From Sarcocystis neurona (Eukaryota; Apicomplexa; Conoidasida; Eucoccidiorida; Sarcocystidae), in assembly GCA_000727475.1 (NCBI GenBank), contig KL647330.1:284592-348591 (forward strand): a stretch of DNA of 64,000 nt, given 5' to 3'. The translations under genes were made by a program, and so were the position numbers. Every line of letters starts with the position of its first letter. The stretch's first letter is position 1. Shown here piece by piece: positions 48,801-61,259 of this stretch. The notes under the pieces were generated by a model. It was not told the origin of the DNA. It ran no database searches and worked only from the letters and a program-made list of their open reading frames with translations.

Positions 48801-51800
48801 GGCTTGGCGCATTCCAGTTTCTCCAAGGCTTCTCTCACACGCAGGGCAGCACAGAACAACTCATCTTCAACGAACTTCTTTTTTGCTAGGTGAAGCAGTT
48901 CAAGATGCTCCTCAAGAATGTCACTCAAGCGAATTTTCGGATGCCGCTGTTCCTTCTCTGCGTGCCCTTTTGACTTCTGTCTCGACGCCGCAGCAAGCAG
49001 TTGCCTCAGATACTGCTGAGGTATCTTCTTGTCCCGCTGTTCAACCTTTGCGCCACCTTCTGAGGGAGACTGCAACAAAGTCGTGAAGACGAACATCCGC
49101 TGTTCCGCAGTCACCAACGTGGACTGAAAAATCTGTTCACGTGACACGTGCTGCTTCAAACAAGCGCGCTTACACAGGACAAGAGAGTGTAGAAACAGGC
49201 ATTTGCCTAAGTAAAAGGTGGCGGGAAACTTGGAAAGCGGTTGGAGGGAGCTGGCAGGTGCGGCATTTAAAGTTCACGCTAAATCAGAACACGGGTGACA
49301 AGAAAAGTCCCTAAGGCTAACGCGCGACGCCTTCGCGATGCGTAGGCGTGTTTAGCTTTGACCGCATATGAAACTTTACGTTTCTATGCACGCGACCTGC
49401 TGTGCCTCCGACGGTGCACACGTGCGCGAAAACTCGATGGCGGAGCCGGTGATGGCAGCCCTTTGTTTACACGGAAAGCCACGCAGACTAGATTTCTCTT
49501 TCGTGACGCCCAAGTGCTTTCAACTGCGCCCAAGAGTCGCTGGCCTCCAAAGTCGTTTCTTCTATAGGACCGCTCTGTACAATTCTGTGTACCCACATCG
49601 TCCAATCTCGTTCATCGTGTGCGGAGTACACGCATGCAGAGGCGAAAAGCAGACATGATGGTAGTAGTACGCGCGCTTGCTTTCCAGCCTTCAGGAAGCC
49701 TTTGCTGATCTCTATGAAGCACATTAGCGGAGAATATTCAGAAGGAGCACCCTTAAAACGGTAGTGTGTTCGGCGGTGTTTGGAGTGCCGTGTACATATA
49801 CGGGCTGACTACTGTCGGTCACCGCAACTTCAATAACTACGCACCATGTGGCGTCGGGACCGCAGAGTTCAACTCCGAAAAAAAAAGCAGGAAGAATATC
49901 GACTCTTGTTCTGCACTTTGTGCTCCTTGAATACATATTAGAGGTGATTTCTTGTCAGAGAGTCAATTGGTTAACGTCTGCATCATCAGTGAAGGTGTAC
50001 CGTTTCCACGTCGTTAAAAGCAAATCTTTTTTGCGGGTCACGAAGCAGCGCGTCGGTTCGAAGTTGTAACGCAGCAAAGAAATTCAGTGGAAGTGCATCT
50101 GGAAGAAGAGCCGAGTGCTGGCTTTGCCTGCCCTATACACGGTTGCAATAGGCACGCTCGCGCCTGCGCTCCGAAGGTGGTGCGACGCAGGGTACCTGTG
50201 GCGCTAACAGGACTGCTAGTAGACACTGAGGTGCTTGAGCGCAGATCGCGCCTGGTCGTGCATTAAAGCCTAGTGAGTGAGGAAGGTGCATATAATCACT
50301 ATTCATCTGTTTGTCTTTATTCATATATGTGCATTTGTCAATGTTCGTACGACAGAGCCACACCTGTCCGCCTGCAGACATCAGTGCCCGCACAAGTGTC
50401 TCACGAAACCCAGTGTACCTCGTCCCTCCGGATGAGGGTGGAACGGAACTTACCCTCTCTGCACGAGATCGAGTACAGCAGGAGGCATTTGGCGGCACGT
50501 CATTTCCATCTGCTGGGGTCCTCCAGGACAGTACATGAGGAGAAGCACAGTAAAAACCAGGGCCTCTTCTGTCCGCAGGCACGCCGAGGCAGTTCAGTGC
50601 GACGAAGCCCTACGGTTGAAACACCGGAATCAACAAGCACCCAGAGCCGCACGCGGTGAGGAATCAAGCAGGCAACTAGGGTGGTTCCTAATTCCTCGAT
50701 CTACCGAACGAATTTCACGGTCTTCAAAGTCGACCAAAAAAGGTATCTCACCTGTGCACGTGCACGCGTACACGCGTGTACATGCATACGTATAGGAGTA
50801 TGTGCTTACGCGCTGGGTACGTGCTCCTGTGTACAAGTGCTGGTGTTTTCGCTTCAAGTGAACCCCCCTGTACACAAGCTTGCCACTTCCCACAGGTACA
50901 CGTACAAGATCGGATCTGTCGGCAGCAGCGGAGCGAAATGGAAAAAAAATCACTTTATCCTTCTCAGCCAGTGGCGCCGCAGGCACCCGAATGCCTCTGT
51001 TTCTTCTTAGTCTAATCTCGTTTTGGTCTGAAGGGTAGGTGGGTGCGAGCCGCTGCGTCCCCACTTGAGCGATTGCACAGGTTGTTCAGGCTTCATCAAT
51101 GTCTATCTGTGTACGCGAATACGCACTGCGACCAGGCAGAACTATCGCTGGACACACGTGCCTGTACAGGAATGTGCTGTAATTTGCTGCGCAGGTGCCT
51201 GTCTATAAATGTTCTCCACCAGCGCGAGACGGCTTTCATAAGGAGAAAACCCCTTACCACTTGGTTTGCTGGGTTAAAGGCTGCATTTGGGTAGGGAGAG
51301 CTAATGAGAAGACGGAGAAAGAGACAGGGAACTGGACCAGAAAATTTGACGTTTTTCAACTCCCGTGCACGACAACGAGAGACATCGTTAGGGCTGAACG
51401 GCAGCTGGCCTAGCAAGCGGAAAGAGGCTTCCTTGTAAGCGGCAGCTAGCTGTGCGTTGGTAAAAGTAGCAGAAGCAGCAGCTTCCTGGTTTAATGCTGT
51501 TCGGTTCGGTCGATCTGTCCCTGCTATTCCATTTCTGACGTTCGGCAGCAACCCCCTACTGCTTGCCACCCACTGCTCTCGGACAGAACAGAGCAACAAA
51601 CCACAGTAGCCAGACACGTGCAGGCGAGCAGCAGTGGCGAAGGCCCTGAAGGCGTAGGAGAACATGTTGCAGTTGTGCAGTCATGTATACAGCACCTGTG
51701 CCGCAGCCGTCAACGTTATGCGACCAGGAGCCTTCTTTCAGCTTCACGTGCAGGACTTCCCGATATCAACGCTGACAAGCTGCGTTCTGTATAATTTGGC

Positions 51801-54800
51801 TATTAGGCAGAAGCGCTAAAGAAAGGTGTTTAGTTGCAGTAACAAAGAGCATTGGTTCCCGCCAGAAGACAGACCATGCACTGGAGGCCCGAGCTCCACA
51901 CTAAGAGAAAACAAATGAAAGAAAGGGTGTCGAGACTTGCAACCGTTTGCACAGACTCCACTAAATTTTTTCACCACGTTACGGCACCGCTTACAGACGT
52001 GCACGTATATATATATATACATATATATACTTGTACACGTACGTGCAGCTGCGCCTACAACGTGTGACATGTCTTTCTCTCTCAAGGCTGAGGGCGTCTC
52101 ATACTTCTGCGTGAGCCCACATTTCTGCGTGATCGTTATGTGAACAATTACGCACGTAGGTAGAAGTCCATTCTTAGGCCTTATCGAGCGTACCTCCATG
52201 CACGCCGTCCTAAATATGGATCTCGCAGCGCAGCAGTCTACCTGGTTGTAGAATATCTATCGGCTGAGTTACAAGTACACGGGTAATAAATTTTTGGCGC
52301 TTTCCTGGTGCAGGACAAGAAGCCCAGGAGCTTCGTCGGTCTGCGTGCACTTGCTATTTATGCAGACATTCTCTGGTCCTCTAAAGGCCGCGGGGGCGAC
52401 CTATTCACCAATTCAAACTTCCAAAAATACACTGGTCAACGTTATGAATAGGACGCGTTTCAAACGCTCTTCCGGGTTCTCTCTTCCTCAAGAATTTTGT
52501 ATCCATCAATCTGCCTACACTTGCTGTGTCCAACTGCTTCTCTCTTCCTTCTGGTTTGCTGTACAAACGTCTGGGTACGCAAACATATAGATGTGTGTAT
52601 ATTCATATCTCTGCGGGGCCCACGCTCCCAGCCACCTTCCCACCAGTCCTCTATTTGGTTTAGAAACTCGCCACCTTCTGCGAAGTTTCACGGTATGTGC
52701 ATAGTACTTCTACACACCCGTAGCTCGTTGCAACCCTCACAGTGCAGTGATTCGCCGCAACGGCAGAACATATTGCGGCCCCTCTCATTAGAAACGTGCG
52801 TGTGCCCTACGAGAGGCTAAACAGACAAAATGCGAAAAACCCGTGCAAACGAACTTCTAACAGGTGAGTTCTGAATATTTAATATGTTGTCAGGGAGTCG
52901 CTGAACCTGTAGCCTTTACCTTCTTCGCTGAAGCGAAGAGACGCACAATGAGTCTGTATGCTTGAAAGCTTCCGCCCAAACCACGTGCAGCAGTGCTGTG
53001 TAATATCAAATTTGCAGTTGTACATTTGTGAATAGGCGTGGTTTTGGGGAATGCAGTTGTTATATCCGTATCTATCTGTGTAGACACGTCCATCCACTTT
53101 TCTCTTTCTCTATAAGCGTTGTTCATGTTTGCACGGCCTTACCAGCTCAGCTGCACGAGGGATGCGACACTCGTGCACCAGCAGCTGACAGAACTTCAAA
53201 TAGTACAGTCCATCTGCAGCAAAGCCGATTTCCTGCGGATAGGAGCAGTCTCTGCAGAGGAGGGAGGTTTTCATGAGATATCCAACACACCCAGACAGAC
53301 AAAAGTGAGTCCCTGCAGTCGGTGAGACCATCATGCGGAGGGCCCCTTCGAGCGAGTTCACAGGCAGCAGACCGAACATGCGAAATAAAAATGTGCTTTA
53401 AACGGTGCCGATTATAAAGCAGCGGAAGAGGGATGAAGCAGCTGTTTTTTGCTGAGTAAGTGGGGAAAATGTAGTCACATAAGAGCTTCACTTCACGCGC
53501 AGAGGATCCGTACGAGATCTCCGAAATGCGTCTCAGTGCGTCTCTTTTTCGTGCGTGCGTCTGTGCGTCTCTGTGTGCATCGCCCAGTTGAACTGGAGTC
53601 TCCCACGTGTAGGAATAAGAATGAAGAGTACGGAAGTTCCATTCCTTTGCGGAGAGGGCAACACGTACGCGCCTCCCTTACAAACACCAGAAGCTCGGAA
53701 GAGGCGCACTGGATGTCGCAACGAATGAACTAGTATTTGGCAGAAGTCGGCAAATGTCGAGGGAACCTTTCCTCCGTCCATGGAAAGCTGAGCTCTACGT
53801 TCACGCGTACGTCTGGCAGTCGTGCTCTACTATTATCGACGACACTTGCTGGCAAGAAACTTCCGAATACGCGTCTGTGCGTACCGCATTCAAGACGTGT
53901 ATCGAAACCTTCGCCTGCGCCAGAGACTGGGTGTGCGTTTGTGTCTAAGTGTAAGTATGCCGTGCGTGTGCGTTCGCTTATTCGTGGAGAATTCTACACT
54001 TCTCCACCCGCAGACGCAGCTACGTCTAGACACGACAGTCACATACGAAAGGAAGCCGCGGCCAAGAAGGTTTTCAAAAAAGTCGCTCGATAAAAGACTT
54101 TGACGAAAGTTGCACAAAAAAAGCACCTACGGAGCAGATAACCAGCCCTTGCCTCTCCCTCGCGAAGCATCTACATTTTCCGCAGAGCGCTCTTCTGTGT
54201 CCGGTGGCTGCGTCAGCAGCAGGTTCTCTGGGTTGTGCGGAGGGTCAAAAGAAGAACAGTACACCACGTTGAAAGAGATTTGCCGCAGCAAGCGGTTGCT
54301 CGCGTCGGTGTGCTTTGCGGCGTTTTCCGCTGCGATAGGTTGTGTCCTCTGTGTTGTTGCGAGGGGCATCCCCCGTTGCACGTGCAGTAGCTCCTGCTGG
54401 CGCCGTTGCTCTTCTTCGGATTTGAGCAGTTGTATTTGTTGCACCTGAGCACTCTGCAACCCGACCCCGGCGGTAAGGGGGAGCCTGAGCGGCGGGGGTG
54501 GCTGCAACGGGGAACTTGGAGAGCTCTGATTGCCATCCCTCTGCTGCAACGAGAAAAGCAGTTGCTGCTGAATCAGTTGCTGTTGTTGCAGCAGCTGCTG
54601 CTGAAGGAGCTGCTGCTGCAGCAGTTGCTGCTGCAGCAGGTGCTCCGCTTCATAGCGAGGTTCACCTGTAGGAGAACTTCTCTCAACACTTCTCCCTTGG
54701 CGCTGCTGCTCCTGCAGTCGTAGCGTCTCTGGATACCATCCCTCCTGCGACCTCACCGTTGGTACCTGCCGCAGTAGCAAGTGCTGCTGTTGAGCGGGCG

Positions 54801-54855
54801 GTTTCTCCGGCTGCAGGAGCGCTACATCCTGCTCCTCTCCATCAGGGTCTTCCAA
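39854..54855 (-). CDS. CEP104-like ciliary-tip protein, multi-exon
   Basis: CEP104 binds growing microtubule tips and the cilium tip through a TOG domain. Placed exons are 54131-54855, 53143-53251, 51258-51449, 48771-49123, 48168 downward, 46019-46120, 45095-45263, 43623-44067, 42314-42563, 41413-41556, 40620-40751 and 39868-39994 (or on to the TGA at 39854). Jelly-roll: ISFNVVYCSSFDPP and KGWLSAP join in phase (2 then 1) to DCSYPQEIGF, and SFRLLGQLPFSPNDVSRCRA is followed by RELKNV. Coiled coil: ELEAQKD joins in phase to AAAAKEDFEVAASLKKKL. TOG: KEASLLLPFFSMAVVRCLF, then SSQ joined to WLLSQMLVF, then MFKMQVFLAGSQIL, and PSADIRRATVRLSARLL. Zinc fingers: CEFCLKQ, HLLTKCPMLAPCPHC and HFLAECSQTTAYVRCETC. 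Some linker exons are missing. The first exon adds a Gln-rich extension whose own start codon was not found; an internal ATG (MPLATTQ) just before the jelly-roll is an alternative start. Confidence 0.88.
45621..45660. repeat. 20-bp perfect-core tandem repeat, two copies
   Basis: AAAACTAACACTGTTGA occurs at 45621 and 45641, in an intron between CEP104-like exons. Confidence 0.9.
52004..52031. repeat. (AT)n-rich microsatellite
   Basis: Two TATATATATA-type runs separated by a short CAT lie in an intron of the CEP104-like gene. Confidence 0.8.
54541..54650 (-). repeat. CAG/CTG repeat encoding Gln/Leu repeats
   Basis: Imperfect trinucleotide repeats read as LLQQQ units on the minus strand (five or more copies) in the N-terminal extension of the CEP104-like gene. 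They are not pure homopolymers: CTG, CTC and CAA interrupt the CAGs. Confidence 0.88.
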
Positions 54856-55340
54856 AGGAGAACCTGCAGCACCAGGCGAATGTTGTAAGGAAGCAGAAAC
54901 AGCACTCTGGATCCACGAGACACAGCACCGACTAGGGAAAAGAGTTATCAGCCAGAATGCACCCAGTTATACAAGCACCTTACGGCAGTTCTCTGGGCTC
55001 CGTGCAGCTTAGACGTTGTAGTTACTTCTGATGATACTGGTACAGAGCAGGGTACTCTACCCATCACATATTTGCTACTTTGAAGCTTCAGGTAGCTACA
55101 CCCGGGCAGCCGCATCTGAACCGCAGCAACGCTTTATGTGCTGCAGGTGAAACGTAGACAGCCTGGAAAAAGGGAAACGACTCGTGTCAGTGGTTCGAAG
55201 TGTGTGGACGCCTAGAGAATCACTCAAAGAGAGTTCACAGGTTTCTGCTTCGTCTGCGCTTCTAGGAGCGTGCCTGCAGCCACGTCCAGAGACGGCCTGA
55301 ATACACATTTGTAATACACGACCACAGAGTGACCTGAGCA

Positions 55341-55637
55341 GTGTCTGGCACTTCAAAACTGAAAGCGCCTGCCATACGCTGCTATTGCAGGGCACAACAG
55401 CAGTTAAGGATCACGGTGTACGCACAAGTAGACAGCAGAAGGTATTCTATCTTTGTCACGAATATGCAATTATCTGGTGAACACTCGCGACAGACAATCG
55501 CGGCTGCGGTGGCGTCTCTTCAAGCGTGTACGCCTGTACCGATAAAAGGCATCGGAAGCAGTCCAGACTTGACGCACACGCAAAAACTTCCTGGTACAGT
55601 ACAATTGTTGCTATGGTCGCAAAGTGAAGTTCTTACG
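55341..55637 (+). CDS. Probable exon of an unknown gene
   Basis: An open + frame ends at a consensus donor (GTTCTTACG then GTAAGT at 55638) in phase 0. The sequence is well mixed and protein-like (QQLRITVYAQVDSRRYSIFV, then TNMQLSGEHSRQTIAAAVAS, then KGIGSSPDL and GTVQLLLWSQSEVLT), unlike the surrounding repeat DNA. I do not recognise the family. If real, the gene runs away from the CEP104-like gene, sharing an upstream region of about 500 bp. The exon start and later exons were not located, and a minus frame covers part of the same stretch. Confidence 0.38.
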
Positions 55638-55805
55638 GTAAGTTGACCGCGACAGGCTACTGCTGACACGGAGTGATTTCCCCGTCGGCTATTTTCGGTA
55701 CGAGTGGCACTGCCGAAGACCTACTGACAAAGTGTGATACGGCTGGTTGTGTGGATGCGCGGTATTCTCGAAGAAATTGAAAGAACAGCAGAATATCATG
55801 TGTAA

Positions 55806-55910
55806 GTGCTGGCGCCTCGTCGAAAGGATGACTGCGTATAATGGGGTGAGGTGCACGTGCTGGCGCCTTGTCGAAAGAATGCCTGCGTATAATGGGTTGA
55901 GTTGTATTCG
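55806..55910. repeat. Two-copy tandem duplication, 51-bp period
   Basis: GTGCTGGCGCC occurs at 55806 and 55857, followed in both copies by TGTCGAAAG or CGTCGAAAG and TGCGTATAATGGG. The period is a multiple of three and the minus frame shows 17-residue units (PLYAGILSTRRQH against PLYAVILSTRRQH). Confidence 0.9.
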
Positions 55911-56219
55911 ATGCGTGTTTCTGCTCAGCAAGCATTACACGACGTACATGTGGTACACTTTCGGCGGCAACAGTGCGCACTCAGTATGCGGAAGATATAA
56001 CACTGGATAGACGTTTGACTATATGTCAGCAGCCGCGTGCAATCTGACACACAGCACGCATCCACGTCTGCTATCGTGGAATACCTATTGCTAACAAAAT
56101 TCTCAATGGTGCCGCTACGTCTTCTTTCTTTATGTATTTACGTATATGTGTATATGCATACGTCCGTTTTTCTATCTGTGTGGCCCCCTTTCATTCAACA
56201 TCGTTTGGTGCTTTGGTGA

Positions 56220-58460
56220 GGTAAGAAGCGCGTTGTGTTGCAGTCACTGCTGCAGCGGCATTCAGTCATGCTTCCTCAACAGAGCGAGGCAAAGCACTGT
56301 GGATTGGCAGCAGCTGCAGGTGCAGCGGAAACCAATGAAGTAAAAGCAAGGCTTCTCCTTTTCCCTCTCTCACCAGCGGTGCTCCCGTTATTCGGATCAC
56401 TCCTGCAAGGTTGTCTTCCTCCTGTTGTGTCACTAGTTCCTCTCGCTACGGCTGGTCTCCCTTCCACGGTCGCCCCTGTTTCATCTGCCGGTGCGGCCGC
56501 GACAGAATTTGCTGGTGCTGCGTCTTTTGTTGGGTGAGCCACCACGGCCGTGGCATCTGCTGCTGGCGCGGGGAAAGTTCGGCGCCAGTGCGTGCGCCAC
56601 GCTCCCATCCTGTTGCAGAGATGTTGCTTTAGCCCCGGCCACACTGTAGTTACCGGAGTCAGTGAGCGGAAGATAAGGAGAAACAGCAGTTGCTGCTCCA
56701 ACAGCGGGGCAGTGGTACAGTAGCGTGCACAGTTGCTGCATCAACTTCCGCGGTAGGTTTCACGTTACCGCTTCCCGTGATTCGGCATACGCAGCACATC
56801 AGGCAGAAGAAACAAGTGGTCCCGTCACAGCAGCTCTGGCAGCCACACATGCAGCAGCGGATGCACCCTTTTGCTTCAGAGTAGTACACCGCTGCAGTCA
56901 CAGCTCCTGCTGCTGGATTGGAGTCAACGGAGACTGCTGCAGGGGTGGCAGGAACCACTAGCGCAGCTGCCGCTGTAAAAAGTGGAGACGCAGTAAAAAC
57001 CAAACCTGCTGCTGTCCTCTGGCGTGAAAAATGTATCTAACAAAGGACTGCGGTAGTTGCAGTCGCAGCAGCAACACTTGCGGGGGAGTTCTGTTGCTTC
57101 AGGATTAGAGAAACAAGGTCAGCGGCTGACGAAATGTTGGAAGAAAAACTCGAATGCGGTGTCTTTGAGTCGAACGAACGCGGACCTCGTCGTTCCCTCC
57201 ATGAGACCTGCAATTCGTAGTGGCAGTGAGCACATATCTCTATGTCTATTCTACCCTAAAAATACATACAAAACTAGGATGAACATTTTTATATGTAGAG
57301 ACGGACAAACATAAGAAAGGAACCCGTGTAGCTGACGGAGTCACAGAGCAGAATGACATTTATGACAGATGCAGTCAGTCATGGCTGAGACGAGTGATCA
57401 AGTGAGCCACTAGGAGAGAAGAAAATCCTCATCAGACATACGCGGTACTTCATGTCACGCCGTCGGTCCCTCAGCGTATACTGTTTTACTGGAATTCTTT
57501 ATGACAGTATAAGGGGCTCACTATTCAGTTAACGCTTGTCGTGCCTTTCCCACTCAAGTATGGGAAGTCGCTGCTGGTGCTGCAAGGGCCTGCGCTGCGG
57601 ACGGGTCTGCACTACGCCCATCTGTTTCGTTTTTGACGCGACGACGCGTTAGCACTGGACACGACAGTTGTTAGACTTGTCTCGTGTCCGCTGTCCCAGT
57701 CCGCCTCCTGTGGTGGTCTGCTGTTTCAGATTTTCGCACGATGACCGGTGTCAAGAAGTCCAGGGCATGTGAGATTGCGGAATAAACGGTAAAGTATACA
57801 TGCAGCAGGTCCGACCAAAGAGCAAACATGCGCTGCACTGGCTGGTACTGCTGCAGCCACTCGTGCACACAAACTCTACTTTTCCGCCCCGAGCTACACC
57901 TCTGCCTTAGGGGTTGCAGCTCCGCTGAACGCTGCTAGCGTTGTGTGTAAAGAGGGATTTACAAACACGTCGAAGCATCTAGTAAACGGCTTCAACAGAA
58001 CGCGCTCATGATCTTGGTGATGCTGCCCCACCGGGCAGCGGTAGGTGGTGCTGGCGCTGCTGCTGCTATTCAGGCTGGCGTTCAGCTGTAAGGTACGGCA
58101 TTCGCCAGCACTATTTAAAAGCTACTGTGCTTCGCCTTCAATGCTCTCGTTGCTGCCGGAGCCCCGACTGCGGTCGCTGGGCTTTTTGTTACTGGTATCA
58201 AACTTCTTGCTACGGCTGCTGGACCGCTAGAATTGACCTGGGGTGCCTTCAACGCGCCGGTCGTGCCGCTGTCTGCTCTCACATGGCTACTGCCGCTACA
58301 AACACGACCACATATGTATATATGTTCAGGAAGGTCTGTTACGTAGCTGCGAGGCGAGGTCACCGCTGTGCGTGGGCCTTCAGACGACAGCTGCTTGACT
58401 GATTGTGTCAGAATCCAAAGAAGACACAGTCACAGGTACTTCCTTGCGAGATACTTAACC
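56220..58460. repeat. CAG/CTG/GCT-rich low-complexity belt
   Basis: Dense but imperfect CAG, CTG, GCA and TGC triplets produce Ala-, Gln-, Leu- and Cys-rich open frames on both strands (for example + 56235-56537, - 56659-57003). None has recognisable domain content. One minus frame at 57671-57868 (QRMFALWSDLLHVYFTVYSA) looks more like protein but lacks a start and partners. Confidence 0.6.
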
Positions 58461-59341
58461 TTCGTCCACGCAGGATAAATGAGCGCGAGTTTGGAGCTAG
58501 TTAGGAAGAGTCTATGGCATGACTATTTAGAGCTTCGTTTGCACGCAAAGTGGCCCTCTGGGTGATTTTTCTTCGTATACGCGAGAGGATGTTAAACTAG
58601 GGAAGGTCACACATAAGATTAAGATCATATCCGACTATGTTTTGACATAGTGACGTTGACCTTGCGATTCATCTGGTAGACACGCGCGCCGGCGTATACA
58701 TACGTCAGACACGGTTACACTCGACCGCTTCCATGAAGATATGCCATATATGTACGAAGAGGAAAGACTTATACAACTGTATCCCGACGTACCTCCACGT
58801 AAAGCTCGCAGACTGAACATTAGGAACAAAGGGTGCACAGGCTGCGCAGTTCTGCGGTTACCCATGTCTGCGTAAACACATGTACGCGGAAGTGCGTTCA
58901 CGCGACTCTGGCACCTCCATACTTTCTACACGCGTACACTCTTGATAGGATATACACAGCGGGGTAGAGGGTTCCCTTCTAGACAGACAGCTACTACAGA
59001 GTACGTTGCGAAGAGCAGTGCGGATCGGGATAGAGCGCACATCTAGACAGGCTGCTAGCAGACATGAAGACGCGAGCCGCAGTGTGCACGACCGCGTGCA
59101 GCGCGAAGAGGCAGAAAATGTAACAGCAACTGGGACATAACACGACATTCCTTTTTGTGTACTTGGGACGCATGCTTCCGAGATCTGTGTCGATATCTCT
59201 TCTTGTGCAGCTATCCGGTGATTCGTCCGTACACGCGTGTTTTTGTGTACCTGGTAGGCGCTTCGTTAAATAACACATTTCTTCAAAAAGCAACGAGCGT
59301 AACTACAAAGCCCTAGCACGCGGCTTTTGTATTTGGCCGTA
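58461..59341. other. Interval without recognised gene
   Basis: Short frames on both strands, none with identifiable features. Confidence 0.4.
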
Positions 59342-59917
59342 TTAAGGAGTCCGACGAGCATGTCTACTTTTCTCCCGTACCCACACGCTGGCTGCTGCGG
59401 CCGCGTGGAAGCGTACGTGCAGACGTGCGGGGTGGTCCAGGGCTAATAGTATCTGTGCATCACAGCACAGCGCAGCCGTTCGGTGGCACCAACAATAGTA
59501 AGAGACTGGGAGCAGCAAGAACAGCGTCAGCGGCAGTAACGACAGCAACACCCATAGCTTAAGAGCACCGTCAGCAGTCGCAACAGCAGCGCCGCACAGC
59601 GCCCGACGCAGCAGCGACCACCGCAGCAGCGGTGCTGCTGGAGCAGCACAGGAGCTGCGCAGCAAGCAGCGGGTTCCAGCCGTAGAGCAGCACAGCGCGA
59701 GTAGCAGCATAGCAAAAATAACAACTAAGCCGCAACAGCAAAAAGTCAGCCCGAAAAGCAACAGACTTACAGTTACAATGTAACTGCAGAAATGGAGCAA
59801 CAGCATCAGCAGCAGTGGGAACATGGGGCGTCGAACACCCGCACCTGCAGAACCCATCTGCTGCTCAATTCTTCCGCAGTTCTGCGTGGTGAAGTCGCCT
59901 TCTCTGCCATTGTACAT
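59342..59917 (-). other. Leu/Cys/Ala-rich open frame created by CAG repeats
   Basis: A 191-codon minus frame with an ATG at 59917 runs through imperfect CAG repeats. Its centre therefore reads as Leu, Cys and Ala, and looks like several membrane segments by composition alone. Only the first 25 codons (MYNGREGDFTTQNCGRIEQQ, then MGSAG) are ordinary, and they end at a possible GTGCGG donor. That short piece could be a first exon of an unknown gene; the remainder is probably not translated. Confidence 0.3.
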
Positions 59918-59939
59918 TAGCTAGAAGCTTGTCTTATCA

Positions 59940-61259
59940 TGCGCTTTAGAGCACCGTCATCCTTTATAGGGTCTGCTCGTCTGTACCCTTTGAGTCGTTT
60001 TCAGCCTTCGCGCCTCCGCTGCTGTTTTCGGGTCTATCCGCTCTACCGTCCCCGGCCGACGTCCGTCGACGCCCGCTCCGCGCGTTCTCCGGTAGTTACC
60101 CCCTCAGTCGCACCTCATTCTCTTCCCCGCGTACACTGGTCTTGTTTTTTTTTTCTCTCTCTCGCATCTCACGGCCTGTCACTCTCCAGATCCTCCCTCA
60201 CTCACGTGTTCACAGTTCTCACCTTCTTCCTGCGCCACATCCGTATGTAGAGGCTTTTCACAGCCATTTCTTCGCCGCTGCGTTGATTGATTTTGTCGCC
60301 TGTCTGTCTGCACATTCACATGCGTTAAGCAAATTTAAATAGTATATATATATATATATACGCATCCCACTGACTAAGGTCATAGGCAAGTGCTGCGCAG
60401 TGCATGGATTCGCTGCGGACTTTTCTTCCGCATCTCCCCTTCTCAATTCACTTATCTCCCGCATGTACATCCCGTGCCCCGCTCCTCCGTCCTGGTGCTA
60501 CGACTTCCCCGGATCTCTTTCCCCGTCGGCCTCCCCTCTCTGTCCGTCATTTTTTCAATCAGCGCTGTTGCGTTGTCAGTCAAGAATTTTTTCACCTCTG
60601 TGTGTGCGTGCCGAACTCTGACACGTTCCACATACAGACATCATACATCCTCCGTGTACATGTATCTCTCTCTATCTGGATAAAAATTGCCAGTTTACAT
60701 GCCTACACATCTACGTGTGCTTACGTGTATACACCGTGTACGGTTTCACCTCTTCAGGTGAAAGTGACATATGTCAGGACATTTTGTTAATGGGAGTCGA
60801 CCTGCGTGTCGGCGTGCTTGCCACTGGCCTAATTTTCTCTTCCTGAGCTACTGCTTCCGTGCCGCCGTCTACTCAGAGCGGGTGTGCGTTTCAACGGCTG
60901 CTGTTCGTATTGCTGCTGTTGCTGGTGCCGCGCTAGTCCCGCGCTGCTGCCGTCGCTGCGTCTCGCTCTTGCTGCTGCTGCTGCTGCCGCTGCTCCTCCT
61001 CCTCCTCGTCCAAGTGTTGCTGCTACTTTAGGTCTTCGTCTTGCTGTCGCTGCTGCTGCGGCGGTGTTGCCACCGCTCAGCCTGTGGCTCCTGCCGTGTC
61101 GGGCGGCCCCCAGCTACTGCTATCGACTCCAGGTGTCTGGCTGCTGCTGGGGCTGGAGCTCCTGCTTCTGCTGCCACCACTCGGGCCCCCGTTGCCGCGC
61201 GTATTCTCTGTGCGTGCGTGCTGCTGCTGCGGCGCGGTCCTCTGCGCGAGAGACAGACA
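59940..61259. other. Pyrimidine-rich stretch upstream of prefoldin 4
   Basis: The + strand is strongly CT-rich with TCTCTCTC and CTTCTTCC runs, followed from about 60900 by CTG-rich sequence. An (AT)n microsatellite lies at about 60342-60360. Open + frames here are composition-driven. It probably contains the promoter and 5' UTR of the prefoldin gene. Confidence 0.5.

Noticed and set aside
49368..49658. + strand frame of 96 codons that reads like protein
   Set aside because: It sits in an intron of the CEP104-like gene, has no splice partners and no recognisable family.
56235..57003. Ala-, Gln- and Cys-rich frames on both strands
   Set aside because: Composition follows the CAG/GCA repeats on both strands, with no domain, start context or splice support.
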